From: Blattamonas nauphoetae
Lineage: Eukaryota; Preaxostyla; Oxymonadida
Assembly (NCBI GenBank): GCA_033064195.1
Contig: JARBJD010000090.1
Location: forward strand, 1-64,000
Direction of reading: 5' to 3'
DNA length: 64,000 nt
How positions within the stretch are numbered: position 1 is the stretch's first letter; every line of letters starts with the position of its first letter. A model generated the notes under the pieces. It had not been told where the DNA came from, searched no databases, and saw only the letters and a program-made list of their open reading frames with translations. The position numbers were made by a program, and so were the translations under genes. This document shows positions 10,316 to 22,800 of the stretch, one piece after another.

Positions 10316-10850
10316 TCCACCAATGTCTATATATTTTTGCCTATCCACAAACACCATCCTTTTTCATCAATGTCTCTTCACAAATGCCTCTCCATCAACG
10401 CCCCATTCAACAATGCCTCACACAACAATGACTCTCCACCAATACTATTCCATTCATGCCCCTCTATATATTATTATCATTATTGCTATGTAATATCTCA
10501 CCAATGTCTCATCATCAATGACTTCATCAATCACTCTCCACCAATATCACTCCACCAATCTCTCTCCACCAATATCTCTCCACCAATATCTCTACACCAA
10601 TATCTCTACACCAATATCTCTCCACCAATGCCTCTCCACCAATGTCCCCCACTATCCACCTATTATCCCTCCACCAATGACTACTCACCAATGCCCTATC
10701 CACCTATCTCTTGCCACCTATTTCCCCACACCTATCTATTTCCACCTATCTCAAACATCCTTGACTCATCCATCTATGACTCCACACTTATTGCCTCTCA
10801 CCTCCCTATCCACTACCCCTTATCTCTATCCTTTACGAAACCTACCACCA
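10316..10850. repeat. C/T-rich degenerate minisatellite
   Basis: Repeats of a 12-14 base unit close to TCTCTCCACCAATA, best preserved at about 10,540-10,640 and degenerate outward. Several reading frames stay open through it because the unit has few stop triplets; I do not treat them as genes. From 10,851 to 10,959 I see only AT-rich sequence leading into the transposase. Confidence 0.8.
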
Positions 10851-10959
10851 TTTCACAGCTTTTATCGCTTGAAACTTTTCAAAAAATATACGCTGGGAGA
10901 CAAATGTGACTGGTTGATGAAAAAAAGAAAGATCATGGGATGATCAACCTCATTCTTGC

Positions 10960-12011
10960 TCACCATCGTGTCCAGCTGCCTTTGCTGGACACGACTTGTT
11001 CCATTCGCTGTTTCATGCTTTCGATCGAATTTCTCACAGCAGATAGTACGTGATACCTCCAAATTTTTTGGATTTGATTTTTGAGTTCCTCTGTGGTGTG
11101 AATGTTTTCTTTGTTCAATTTTGCTTTCATTGCCCGCCAGATATTTTCGATCGGGTTTAAGTCAGGGCTTTGCGGAGGCCAATCTCTGGTGTCGACCTGA
11201 TTTGCTGTCAGCCATTCCGAAATCAGCTTTGCCTTGTGGATCGGAGAATTATCCTGCATGAATATTGAAGGTTTTGAACAACATTGATTCATGTTTTCAA
11301 TCAAGTTCTCTTTTAGAATGGATAGGTACTGTTCCTTTGTCAGGTTGCCCGTCACGAACACTAAACTCCCCATTCCATACCACCCAATGGAACCCCAAAC
11401 ATTCACCTTCACATTGTGTTAACAGTGTTCAGAACACAGTTTCTTTCCAATTTCTCATCATCTCTCCTCCAGACAAAAACCTTCCCGCGCGGTTCCATCA
11501 ACCGAATTGTGCACTCATCAGTCCAAAGAATCCGTTTCCAGTTCTCAAAAGTCCAACTCAGATGATCAATCCCTAATCTCAGGCGCTTGAGCTGATTTCT
11601 GTCGTGAAGAAGTGGCTTCCGAGCGGCCAGACATTGTTTCAGACCAGCTTCGTTGGCTCGTGATGATATGGTATCATCAGAAAGTGATATTTGAAGTTTG
11701 CGTTTGATTTCCGATTTTAGTTCAGTCCTTGATGAGAAACGATTGGCTTCAATGATCTTCACGATTTCGGCATCCTGACTTTTGGTCGTCTTCCTCCTCC
11801 TTCCCCGTGGCAGTTTTGCTGTCCGTTTGCGTTTTAATCGTGAAGTCATTGCATTTACAGTATCTACTAGGAGATGTAGCTTTTTAGCGATCCGAGTTGG
11901 TGAATGACCATGTTTCCAGAGGATCTCAACTTCGTGTTTTTTCTTTTCACCAATGCGCCGTCTCCGTTTCGCCGTCTTTGTGAGAGAAAGGCATGAAAAA
12001 ACCGCCAGCAA
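10960..12011 (-). pseudogene. Tc1-type (DD34E) transposase, frameshifted
   Basis: Read on the minus strand, the first 200 residues (12,011-11,409) hold a basic N-terminus, a helix-turn-helix region, a GRRRKTT AT-hook-like stretch and the first catalytic Asp in ILWTDEC. After a one-base frameshift near 11,410 the second part (11,412-10,960) holds the second Asp in FMQDNSPIHKA and the Glu in SPDLNPIENIW. The spacing between these two residues is 34, diagnostic of the Tc1 group. Total length is about 350 residues, normal for the family. I compared about 100 bp on the left and 210 bp on the right and found no convincing terminal inverted repeats, so the element ends are not set. It lies between the virus-like fossil and the first host gene. 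Confidence 0.9.
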
Positions 12012-12222
12012 ACCTTTTGACGTTTTACCATCTCAATCGAAAAGATGCGAAGTGTGATCTCACATCTCGCATTCTGAAGTGCTCACTTTTCGTGTTTACT
12101 GTGATCACTTCAAAAATGATTTTACCTTTGTTTGCTTGTGTACACAGAATAAAAGAGACTGTAAAAATTATACGCATGAAATGTGTCTTATGAAATAGAG
12201 AAAGAGACATACTGTGAGCGAG

Positions 12223-13320
12223 ATGGACATCATCGACTGGTCCGCTTTCACCACTTTCCCAATTGGTGATCAAGATCAGAACCCATTATTTGATCCGAAT
12301 CCCTGACCAATGACCATGCCTTTTCGGCTGGCCACGCAGGTATACTTATTTTATTCAATTCAAACCATTTCTTGGGGAAAAACGTTATCTATTCATTCCA
12401 TCACTATCAGAGTTGATCAAGCCCACTTTTTATTTCTCATTCATTCTCTCTCTCAATATCCGTTTTCATGTCATCTGACCTTTCCATCAGTATGATTTCT
12501 CACATTGTTTATCAATCTTTCCATCTGTTCCATTGTCAGTCTCTTCTATTCATCTGCCCATTTCTCAAAAGTCTCGATCGTTGTCGACCAGGAAATCACT
12601 CCCGTTTTCAGGACAAGATCCGACATTCTGCCATTTACGAAAACAAAAATCTCGCATATGTTTGGCTTTCCCCTAATTTTCACGAAAACTGACGGGACCA
12701 TCCAGCCCAAGTCAGATTTTAACTCCCCCCAACTAGGAATCACAACCACGAGCTCACTCTCCACAACGAAGACACTGAACAATGCAAAAATCACATTCCA
12801 CTTCTCTGCCACAGCTCGTCATTCCCATGAGCTTGATAGAACATTCACTTCGAGGGATGTGATCGGTGACATATTGAAATTGCTCACATTGGATCTATTA
12901 AGTTGTCATGGAGTTACAGAATCTTCGCGTAGTTCTTTGTTTGTTGCAAATGATCCCGATGCTCATGACATGCACAACATTTTCAAAAGGAATTGTTGTG
13001 TTCATTGTCAGTATCATAAACTGTGTGTGTCTCTTTGCAGAAGTCGTTATATTCTACTTTGGTGTCCTTCCAACCCATCGGTACACTGGATTTACGATCA
13101 TCCAGTGCTTGGCCAGAGCACTCGGAGTCGCATATTTCTCCTTCTCTTCCTACGACCCTCTCTCTGACCGATCAAATATTAGGGTTTTATCGGCTCTATT
13201 TGTGTATTTATTTCTTTTTCAATCCTTATTATTCTCAGATGGATTCCATTAATCGCAGAAATACTCTTCGGAATATATGCGCAAATGATGACGGACAGGA
13301 AAAGATCTCGGGGATTCTGA
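12223..13320 (+). CDS. Multi-exon membrane protein, unrecognised
   Basis: The C-terminal half, from about 12,900, is hydrophobic with about four membrane segments (for example IVVFIVSIINCVCLFAEVVI) and ends in a basic tail TDRKRSRGF. A 35-nt GT-AG intron at 13,204-13,238 joins the frame to the last exon. A 37-nt intron ending about 12,901 plausibly joins it to a polar, Ser/Thr-rich upstream exon (about 12,540-12,864) that may be a lumenal or extracellular domain. The 5' part is uncertain: an ATG at 12,223 opens a short frame (MDIIDWSAFTTFPIG..), but I could not place the junctions between 12,300 and 12,540. From 12,012 to 12,222 I see no gene. No family recognised. Confidence 0.45.
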
Positions 13321-13503
13321 AGTGATAATTCTGGATGATCGTGTGATGGATTATTTATTTCGTTCTTGATTTGGATCTCTCGCTCTGAGACGAGATTTAC
13401 TCTTACTTAAATTTGATTCAGTCATTTCTCTCTGAAAACGTGCAAAAAATAAAGAATTTTACGTGTCTTGTCACACGCACTAATGAAGAAAGAAAATTAG
13501 GAG

Positions 13504-15083
13504 TTAGTCCTCTTCTTCAGATGAAGCTTCTCTTCGACTTCTCTTTTTTGAATCTTTCGTCTTGGTTCTTGTCCGTTCAGCCTGTTGTCTCTTTCGTTTC
13601 GCAAGATCAGCCTGTCGTGCATCTCTTTCTCGTTGTGCCCTTCTCTGTTGTTTTTCTATCGCTTTCTGTTCTCGCACTCGTTCTTGTCTGATTCGTTCCT
13701 CTGTTGATAGAGTTTTCTTTTCTTTCCCTGTTCGATCAGGAGCTGCCTGACCAATTTCCTCACGTCCGGTAGTGGTTGTGGCTCGTCCACCTCTTTGTGC
13801 GCCACGAGTTTGAGCTGCTCTTGGATTCTGATTTTGTTGGAACCTGAATTCTTTGTCAGAAATTGCTCGTGTGCCGTCAGTGCTCTGTCGGGCAGTCCCT
13901 GTCACCTGACTAACCACTGCAACACGTTCGCCTCTTCGGTTCACCTTTTGTTTGAGGTAGGGGGCAGATCCGAGTTGGGCAAGAAACTCTGGGACAGCTG
14001 GCGATGAAAATCCATAAACAATATTTGCATGCAATCCTGCAATTATGTCTGCTCCAGATATAATAACTTTCATTGGAAAATTCCCTGTGTTAAACTAGAA
14101 AAAAAGGACATGACAGTTTGATGGATGGGCAGACTAAAAATTCGACATTCTTCACGACGGAATGATTTGTCAGTTTCAATTCCGTTTGAGGTTGAATTCC
14201 ATTCCGGATCTGACGAGATTCATGAACATTTCCAAATACTGAATCTGCAAATTTCTTTCGGGTTAAGTCAAGCTCAGATACTCCTGGCGTGTTCTTGGTG
14301 ATATGTGTGAGCAACTCTGGGGGTGAGGTCATAGGCTTTTGAAACGTCTGGATATTCTCACCTAGAGGACGTGAAAAGATTACATTGTTAAACCCCTCAA
14401 TTCCCTTGCGAGGGAGAGATTATTCTGGGGTTCTGATGATTTAGCTGGGCCATGTTGAAGTTTGTTTAGAGTCTTGTCGATTAATGGATCTGATGTATGA
14501 TCGATGAGAGAGCAATGAATGAGAAGAGAGCAAACCGAGTGAATCATCTTGGAGACCAGTTTCATAAATCGGTGATCCAACAATGAATGCAATAGATCCA
14601 CAGACTATCGGGCGGAGTCCAGTTCTTCCAGTGATAAGTGATGTGAAGATATATGAACTGTCTTTTAAAAACATCATTGTCAAATAACGAGGTTTTTGGT
14701 TGACAAGCATCTTGGTAACGGAAAAGAGCGTTGCGTTTTGCTCCTGAAAAACTTGGGTTTCCTTGAAGAAAAAAATGCATTGAGTGAAGAAAGGGAGAAA
14801 AATAAAACTTGTCGGAAATAGATTCCGAGCTCGCTTGAGATCGATTGCTGAAGGGTTTGAGCATCAAAATCTGGACATCTTTTATCAAGGAGGAAAGCTT
14901 CCCACTTCCGAACTTTTGGAAGGTGGAAGACCATTTTCCGATATTGATTAAGGGTTTCTCATAATCATCACTCTGAACTCCTATCTTACCTTCACGACTT
15001 CTCTCTCTATCCTCAGTCTCTGTCTTGTCGCCCATTGCATCTATTAAGGCAGACACAGTCTCATATTCATCGACAGTTTTCAA
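13504..15083 (-). CDS. Conserved-looking multi-exon protein, unrecognised
   Basis: Starts MKTVDEYETVSALIDAMGD at 15,083. Reading frame continues through a 32-nt intron after residue 31, a 47-nt intron after IYFRQ, and a 112-nt intron after GLQDDSL. The middle reads ETQVFQEQNATLFSVTK and FLKDSSYIFTSLITGRTGLR, dense in regular secondary structure. A later exon starts FPMKVIISGADIIAGLHANI, and the tail from about 13,870 is Arg/Lys/Glu-rich, probably a long charged helix ending SSEEED. The exon between 14,090 and 14,400 (LLTHITKNTPGVSEL) is joined by introns I place only roughly. I do not recognise the family; well-formed exons and strong globular text argue for a real gene. Confidence 0.6.
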
Positions 15084-15194
15084 AATTTATGAAATAAGCA
15101 CTAAAATAACCAATAAATATCTCACTTCATCTGAGACAAAGATGAAGGACAGTGACGAATGGTGTGAGTACGTTCCCTTGAGATATCAACAATG

Positions 15195-16772
15195 TTAAGA
15201 TTCCTCCCGCTTCTTTTTCTCCGCGAGAAGTTCGTCGAACATCACACCAAGTCTACGCAAAGCTTCATCGACAGTTTCCGGCTTTGCTCCGATGTTCATA
15301 CGGAGCCAGCCTTCGGCTTCCTCCCCAAACATGTAGCCTTCTTGAAGGACAACGCCGGACAATTTGGAGACACAGTCAACAAGGGCACTCGGATGGACTG
15401 GATCAAGCGGCTCCACAAGCCATTTCCCTGTCTTAGGGCACCTGTTTGGAGACAGAGGGTACACAACCTTTCCGTCTTTGTCTGTGTATTTGAAGTATTC
15501 GATTGCTCCATTGAAGTCAAGCAACATCAGAAATGTCGACTCATGTTTTGGTGATTTGACAAACTTGCTGTATTTTGGATCGTTGCAGAACGTCTGCACT
15601 TTTCGGGCCATTCGGGCATAGTGAACATCAATAGCATCAACCCAGCCCTCGCATTGGCCGTAAGCAACTGGGAGAGCTTCAAATCCTGTTGTGAGAAGAG
15701 AAAATGAATGGACGGGATTAACAGACCAAAGATGCTCTCAATGAAGCTGAGAGACTGTCTGTCCATCTGCTGTTTAATAGCCAATCGCATTTTTGGGTTC
15801 TTGGCAATCATGTAGCTCAGTTGAAGAGCAGGCACGTTGAATGTCTTTGACGGTGCAGACAGAGTGACAGTGATTTGTGAAATAGCGTCGCTCACGCTAG
15901 CCATAGGGATGTGTTTGGGTTTTGGAGTGGAGACAGGGTTTCCCTCAGCATCGAGTTCAGGCAGAATGAAGTCCCAGTGGATCTCGTCGGAGATGATCGA
16001 GACATTGTGCTTCACACACAAATCACCCATTCTCTGCAGCTCCTCTTTCGTCCAAACACGTCCGCATGGGTTGTGTGGGCTGCAGAAGATGAATTCTGTT
16101 GTTGTTGGGCGTGCAAGCTTCTCCTCCAAGTCTTTCCAATCAATCTCCCATTTGTTTGTTGTGGACGAGTGTGTAAGTGAAGAGCGCAGAACGTGGAATC
16201 TGGAGATGTTGAGAATGAAGTAGAATACCCAAGTGCAGTCGGGATGGTCGTCATTGGATAATATACTGGAGACAACAACACAACGCTATCACCAGGACGT
16301 CCAAGAGCTTGAATGCATTGGGACATTCCGATGCAAACACCGGTAGTGAAGCTGATCCATGGGGTTTCGATTTCCCAATCAAAACGGCGTTGGCACCATG
16401 ATTTGATGGATTGGGCCATCTCTGGTGGGACAATTGGGTATCCAAAAACTGGAAAGGCTGCCCGTTTCTGGATAGCCTCCATGACAGGCCCGGGAACCTC
16501 AATATCTGTGTCAGCCACCTTTGTGAATAATGAGAAGAGACGACGAGATTATTAAATCAAGATGAAGGATGACAATAAATAGATGATAGGAATAAGAGTA
16601 AGGGATGTTTCGTCGGAAAGTCAGTGAAAAAAAGTGAAAGAATGATTCATGATTTTTATCAAAGTTTTTGAGATACCCACATGAAGATTGGATCCGGATG
16701 ATTGGCAGGGATGTCCCATTTTATGCATTTAGAACCGCGGCGGTCAATAAAAGTGACTTTGTCGTAAGACAT
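15195..16772 (-). CDS. PLP-dependent cystathionine beta-lyase / aminotransferase of PatB-MalY type
   Basis: Fold-type I PLP enzyme; known members split cystathionine or cysteine conjugates to pyruvate, ammonia and a thiol. Four exons: MSYDKVTFIDRRGSKCIKWD at 16,772, then PIFMW|VADTDIEVP across a 158-nt intron (16,519-16,676), a 29-nt intron (16,200-16,228) and a 41-nt intron (15,686-15,726). Landmarks: FGYP, the N-P-C-G-R of SPHNPCGRVWT, SDEIHWDF for the PLP-pyridine Asp, and SAPSKTFNVP with the Schiff-base Lys. MWVADxD at the N-terminus is typical of MalY/PatB rather than of aspartate aminotransferases. The C-terminal exon ends MFGEEAEGWLRMNIG, with the Arg expected to bind the substrate carboxylate. 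Length is about 400 residues, normal. No targeting peptide seen, so cytosolic. Confidence 0.9.
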
Positions 16773-16890
16773 TCTCGGTTGTGATTCTGGATCAGAGCAC
16801 CCACAAGAAACAATGGGACTGGTTCCCCGAACATGTGGATTGTTTTGGTATTTTTATCGTGTTTTTTTGACTCTTCTCATCAGTGAAATG

Positions 16891-19800
16891 TTATACAACA
16901 ATTAATGATAAACGAGAATGTTCATTTATTGTTTGAATTAGTTTTTCTTTTTTGATCCTTAAACGATGAGCAAGAACAGACTGCTGGACGGCATCAAGGG
17001 AGAGATAGGAAGAAGAGAGTCCTGAATCAAGAATGGTCTCGTCTGGCACAGATGCCACAGCATTTGTCATGGTGGCCTGTCTGAATCCCCGGGGGTTTCC
17101 TCCTGCCATGAGAGGTGCATTGACTGCCATCACTTCTTCCAGAGCCCGGAGGATGAGCGAGTTCTCACCGCCTCGCACGCCATTCACAGCAAACACACAA
17201 CCTTCGTGCGTCCATCCAACCACATCGAGCTCCACAGCGTCTCCCAGAGTCACAGGACCGTCCTCACTCTCACCACTCAGAATCTCCAGCAGACCACTTC
17301 CTGTCCCACCAACATGGACTCCATGCGTCCCCACCATTTGGGTCACACCCTCACTGCGGACATCCTGTCGCTTGTAGCGGAACACCAACAGATCACCAGA
17401 CTCGTCGAGAGTGAAGACAGGCTCAACTGGGATGCTGGTTGCGCTTTTGAGGAAAGCCTCCAACTCCGGCTGATACGTTTCCCTCTGAACGAGAGAGACA
17501 GCTGACGACGGAGCTCCGCTGAAGAGAGAGAGGAGAGGAGCAACGAGGACAGATTGAGAGGCACGCGTGGTGATATTCTCGGGAACATCAACCACACTTT
17601 CGACAGATGTGCGGAGACCACTTGTCAGCCCGAGACACGCCGCAACGGGACGGGTCATCTGTGTCGATTGAGCGATCTTGTTGAGGAACCGCTGATCGGC
17701 ACGCCAGATGAGGAGATACACAATGTCGTTGATGTCGGTCAGCACGACGTAGCATTGAAGAGTGGTCATCGTGCGGATGTACGCGCCGATCTGGAGGAAG
17801 GCCTCGCTCGACAGCGACTGAGCACGGTCCAAGCGGTACACACACACCTTCTCCAGCGATGACGTCATCAAAAAGCCACCTGTCAAAGGAGCAACGGCAG
17901 TGAAACCGAAGTTCTCCTGCTGTTCAGCAAGCAGACACAGCGAATGTTCAACCCCGTTGCTGGAGTTAGGCTGCTCAAGAACATCAAAAATGAGGAGTCG
18001 GCCACTCGAGATTGTCGACTCCCCGATTGTCAAACTCGTCCCCACAACGACGAGATGCTTCATTGTGAATGTTGCTGGATCGGTGTTCTGTTTCTTCTTC
18101 TTTTTCTGTCCCTCCCCTCCCGTCGAGAGAGGTTCTGTTGTGAATGTTGAAAAAGTGGAAGGGAACGGCGGGTTGTACGAAGAGTAGTTCGATTTGAGTG
18201 GAATGATCTTCATCGTCGTGATGTGTTCGTCCACATCCAACAAAAAGCGAGCCTCCACACGCATCGTATCGAGCGAGAGAACAATGATAGCAAACTGATC
18301 GTACAGAACGTCAGGGAACCAGCACGGCTCTTCGACTTCGATTGTGTCTGTGCTTCCCATCCCTGCACTCTCTTTGACCATGTTCAGTCGGGCACTTCGT
18401 CGAGTCGAACCATTTATCGCGTCGTCCTCTTCTACAAAAGTGTCGAGTGGTTCCGTTCGACGAATTTTGGCAGATACGCCAAGGACGAGGATGTTTCTTT
18501 CGGGACACGCGAGAACGAAGTGAGGAGTTGCGCCAATATTCAGTTTGGTGAAGAAGACACCAGGGAGAACATACGTGGAGAGTGCTGAGTGTGGAGTTGG
18601 GAGGGGGAGAGTGACCACGGAGAGATCCAGGTCGAGAGAGAGGAGGGTGGAGTGAACATTGATGAAGACTTGGCGGGTTTGATGAGCAACCGTGTTAGTT
18701 GTTGTGTCAACTTCGGACGAAACGACGATCGAGTGCGGGATGAAGGCAGAAGTAGAAGGAAGGATTGTTGACGCCATGAACACAGGGACAGGGTATCCCT
18801 CCGGACAGAAGACGAAGAGCGGGTGGTATCCAGTCACAAGCACGAAAGAGTCAGTGCTTGTGGTGATCAGTTTGATGGAAGGACAGTCAGGATGCTGCAC
18901 AAGGCGAGAAAAGTGAGAGATGAGACTGGTGAAAGTATGTTCGGAGGAGTGGATCATCAGAGGCAGTGTGATGGCATTGAAAGGAGGTGGGACTGAGATT
19001 GGGACTGGCACAATTTTGATTGTTCCGTCGACATCGCTGACAAAGCTGCGGAAGAAGATTGCAGATCCGTCTGAGAGAAGCATGATGAGGAACGGGTTTT
19101 GGGTCCGAATGGCAAAAAAGCGATGAGAGAAGCAGAGCGGATAGAAGGGTGGTTTTGCTTGTCGGTTTTTGAGGAGTGGGACAGACACGATTGGAGAGAG
19201 GGACGAGAGAGAGATGACGTGGAGATCTCCAGCGGAGTCGACCATGCTCAGAACAACAGAATCCTCGGGACCACCTCTGGTTGGATTGTTGTTCTCTCCT
19301 TTCAATTGTACATCAGCGTGCCAGTTTCTGAGAATCGAGCCGATGAGCTGGTTTTTGAGAGTTGTGTCTGTTTGCGATGACTCCGGATTGTTCCGAACTC
19401 TATTTTTGCTGATTTCAACGCAGGTCAGAGCAGGCGCTGTGGCAGGCTGTGCTTGGAACATGACCTGCTCCACTTGTATCGTCATGTCTGGCATGTAAAG
19501 AGTTGGCTGGTGCTTCTGAAACGGAGATTCGAGGACTTCTTCGTTATCCTCTTCGAATGTGCTTGTGAAATGCGGAGCGGTCATGCGGGAGAGATGGGTG
19601 CTCTCGTCTGAGAGAGGAAGAGCTTGACGCTCGGCGATGATTGACGAGATCATGTCGGGTTTCTCCTCCACTTGGAGTGGGGTTGCATCCTCTGTTTTCG
19701 TGGCTGCCTTCGTTTCACTGGGAACCAACGGACGAGCCTGCTCCTTCACGTCCCCTGGCAGGACCATTCCGAAGAGGTTGAATGTGCTCAGTTTTTTGGC

Positions 19801-22800
19801 GCGTTCCCTCGCCATCTCCTTCTTCTTCGCATCGTCCAGAGCAGCAGCCACAGGTGTGAGCCAATCTGGGCGTTCAAAAGGTGCAGATGGAGGGTTAGCG
19901 AAGAGCGGCGTTTGTGGTTGATACGTCGGTTGTGACTGGAGTTGAAATGATGATTGAGTTTGTACAGCTGACTGGAAGAGGTGTGGCTGTGAGAAAGATA
20001 GGAGCGACGATTGAGAGGTGAGTGGCGTCTGAGAGGCTGAGAACTGAGGTGGCAGTGTCATCATTCGAGGCCCTTGCCCAGTCCTGTGGAAGAAGGTTGT
20101 GGTGTCTGATGAGAGAGATGACGACGTGACCCACACGTGTGCGGGGAGATGGAGGAGAAAGTCAATGTTGATCTGCTCGAGGATGACAGACAGGCTCCCA
20201 TTTTGATATTGAAGATTCAGTTGGACAACGACAGTCCGAATTGGAGTGTTGTTCCGAGTGAAGACTCGAAGAAGGAAGAAGGAGCCCAATGCTTCGGCCG
20301 AGATAATTCGCGGGAGAGGTTCGTTTCCTGCTTGCGGGGGCGAATACTCGGCAGTGATGGAACCCTTCGTGTCGACCACGACAATCCCAGTGTCGGTGAC
20401 GATGGCGAGGAGATGGAAGACGAGGTTGGTGGTGACAGTGGATGCGGTGAACGGGTGGATGAAGAGCGGGTTCCCCAGCTTGCTCGTTTTGATGAGAGTA
20501 GTGATTGCTCCTTTGAACTGTTTCTCACCCTTCGTCTTCAACAGCCTTTCTGTTTCTGGGTGAAGATTGAACTGCTCGAGACTGATTTCCGACGAGTTCA
20601 GCGCCGTGGGGAGTTGTGGCTTCTCCTTTCGGTGCTTCTTTTTCTTCCTGTTGCCGTGAGCTTCGTTCTCATCCATTCCCCAAAACTCGGGCTGGTCTGC
20701 GTCTTCATCTTCGTCGCCGCTCTCATCCCACTCGATCTGGTCGTCGACACTTGCTTTGACTTTGTTGTGGATGAAAGAAGCAATCTGAACACGTCCTTTG
20801 ATCTTCGGACGGATCGTCTGAGAGATTTCACTCACGCTTCCTTCGGTGTCTTGTCCTGAGCAGATGAACAGTCGCCTTTTGTGAGCGAAAGTGAGGGTCG
20901 ACTCCTCTGTCAGGTCAGGATGCTCCAGATCCCGGTTGAGGAGACACTCTTCCTGTTCCTGGATGTCCTCCTCTGATCGCTGCATGATGCTCATATCGTT
21001 AATACCTCCCACAGACTGGACAACATCTTCGAGTGAGATCGACAGTACCGTTGCTGGTTTCGTTTGAGGCTTTCGACCAGGTCGTTCATATTTCACCAGT
21101 GCAGTTTCGGCAGAAAGACGAAGGAGATAAGACGACGATGAAGGCGAACCCAAAAACACGAATGGGGACAAACCATTGTATGTCTGCTTCTGGATCAGGC
21201 ACGCACATTCTGGAGAGAGGAGAGAGTCGTCGGCAAGAACGATCAGCTTCATCTTCGACAAAGAACGTTTTTGGTATCCACTGAGATGGGTTTGGGACGA
21301 TTCTGCGGACAGTTGGACGATGGTCCCGCCCTTCAGGAAGAGGATGCTGTTTGTGTCGTCCACATTGAGGAATTGGCTGGCTTCGAGTGAGAGAGGCACA
21401 CGATATCCCTTCTCCACAACTCTTTTCAGACTCCGTCTGAAGTCGTCGACTGTGACACCGACTGGTTGGATCTCATCCCCAGTCCGTTTTCCGAGTGGAG
21501 AGGAGGTTGCCATTTGATGGAGTGTTGTTCGTGCTTGTTCATTTTTCTCTTCTTCGGGAAGAGTCAAGAAGATCTTCCCTTTGTACTGAGGATTGACAAA
21601 CGAGAAGCCGCGAGGACAGGAAAGGAGCCTTTTGGACCGAAAAGGATTTGGATCTGCAGTCGGATCGTCCCGCAGTCGCGACTCGCGAGTGTCCTTCTGC
21701 TCTTCCGGACTCATCTTCAGCTTCATCGCAGACAGATGCAGTTCGATCGAAGCTAACCGTCCGCACTTCTGAAAGTGGTGCGAGCAGAGCTTGTTTGGGT
21801 TGGCGGTTGCTGGGTCTTCAAAATCTGGATCGGTGCCGAATTCGGAACGGTCGAGCAGAAGATCGGTCTCATCTTGGATGGCAGGCGGGAGGAGGTCCGC
21901 CCAAGCGTTGGCTGCGAGAGCGACACGAGTCTCAGAGGTGACGTGGAGGATGGAAGAGGGAGACAGTACGAAGACACCTTCGAAGGCAGAAGGAGTGGGA
22001 TGGATTGCGAAGGAGTCAGAGGGAAGAGCGGCACTCTGCCAGACGATGGTGGACGAGTGAGGAGTGGTGGACGAGAGAGGGTTGAAGTCGGACACATCAG
22101 ACACGTCTGGTGTGATGCTCAGACTGGTGAGAAGCTGGCGCTGGAAGTCACCAAAAGAAGAGAGGGAATGATGGAGGGGATTCACGAGGTCTTTTGAGAA
22201 GGTGGATGTGCTGGTGAGTGACAGGGAAGAGGTGGCTGCAGAGGTGTCTTGGTGCTTGTGTCCTTGCTCTTTGTCTTTCTTGTCCTGGATTCTGACGTTT
22301 TGGCGCTGCTTTTGTTCATACTCCACAATTTTGTCCACAACCTCGATGAATGCGGGGTGCATTGAACTTGTGCAGATGGGGACTCGTGGGATTTGGACGG
22401 AGTGTTGGGAGAGGACATGTCCTCGGCTCCCCATCGGAATATGAGCTTGTGTAAGGACATTACAATCAACAGAAACAGGGACGGGGTCAGCAAAGAGAAA
22501 TGATAGGTGATACGGAACAAGTCGGTTGGTGAGGGCTAATGGAACAAAAGTCGGAGCTGGTGGGAGTGAAACTACGATAATATGTTTTGTATCTGAACGA
22601 AGTGGTGCCGCTCCAACCCATGATGGGGTTTTATCAAATAAAATGGCCAGTGTTGGAGTTTCAAAGTCTGGAAGGAATGTGATCGACGAAATGAGGTGTG
22701 GAGTCAGATGAGGTGCAATATCTGGTAGAGAAAGGATGTATGGTCTCCATTTCAGGATATTTGTGGCAGTGTAGTTGGAGAAGAGTGGTGTATAGTTCCA

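Larger units (their letters stand above)
1..10850 (+). mobile_element. Fossil virus-like element (small dsDNA virus / Polinton-like virus grade), broken, left end outside window
   Basis: A block of same-strand, AT-rich genes without introns, unlike the host genes to the right. Seen: small MAPG-starting proteins, two paralogous capsid-like proteins, a small structural-like protein, a repeat-rich non-coding block, and a primase plus superfamily 3 helicase gene. A TTTTTATTTTT-type motif stands just before most start codons. Known: primase-SF3 helicase genes with jelly-roll capsids are typical of virophages, Polinton-like viruses and related elements. Inference: an integrated element of that grade. 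I see no integrase or DNA polymerase in the part present. It is broken, with roughly half a dozen disruptions, but several genes are still fully open and repeat copies remain similar, so it looks fairly recent. The left end lies outside the window and the right end is uncertain, about 10,320-10,850. Confidence 0.8.

Noticed and set aside
10337-10943. Overlapping open frames of 60-190 codons
   Set aside because: Produced by the stop-poor C/T-rich minisatellite; the protein text is simple repeat translation.
10850-12222. Terminal inverted repeats of the Tc1 copy
   Set aside because: The flanks share only short AT-rich words (such as ATACGC) that I could not extend into matching inverted ends.
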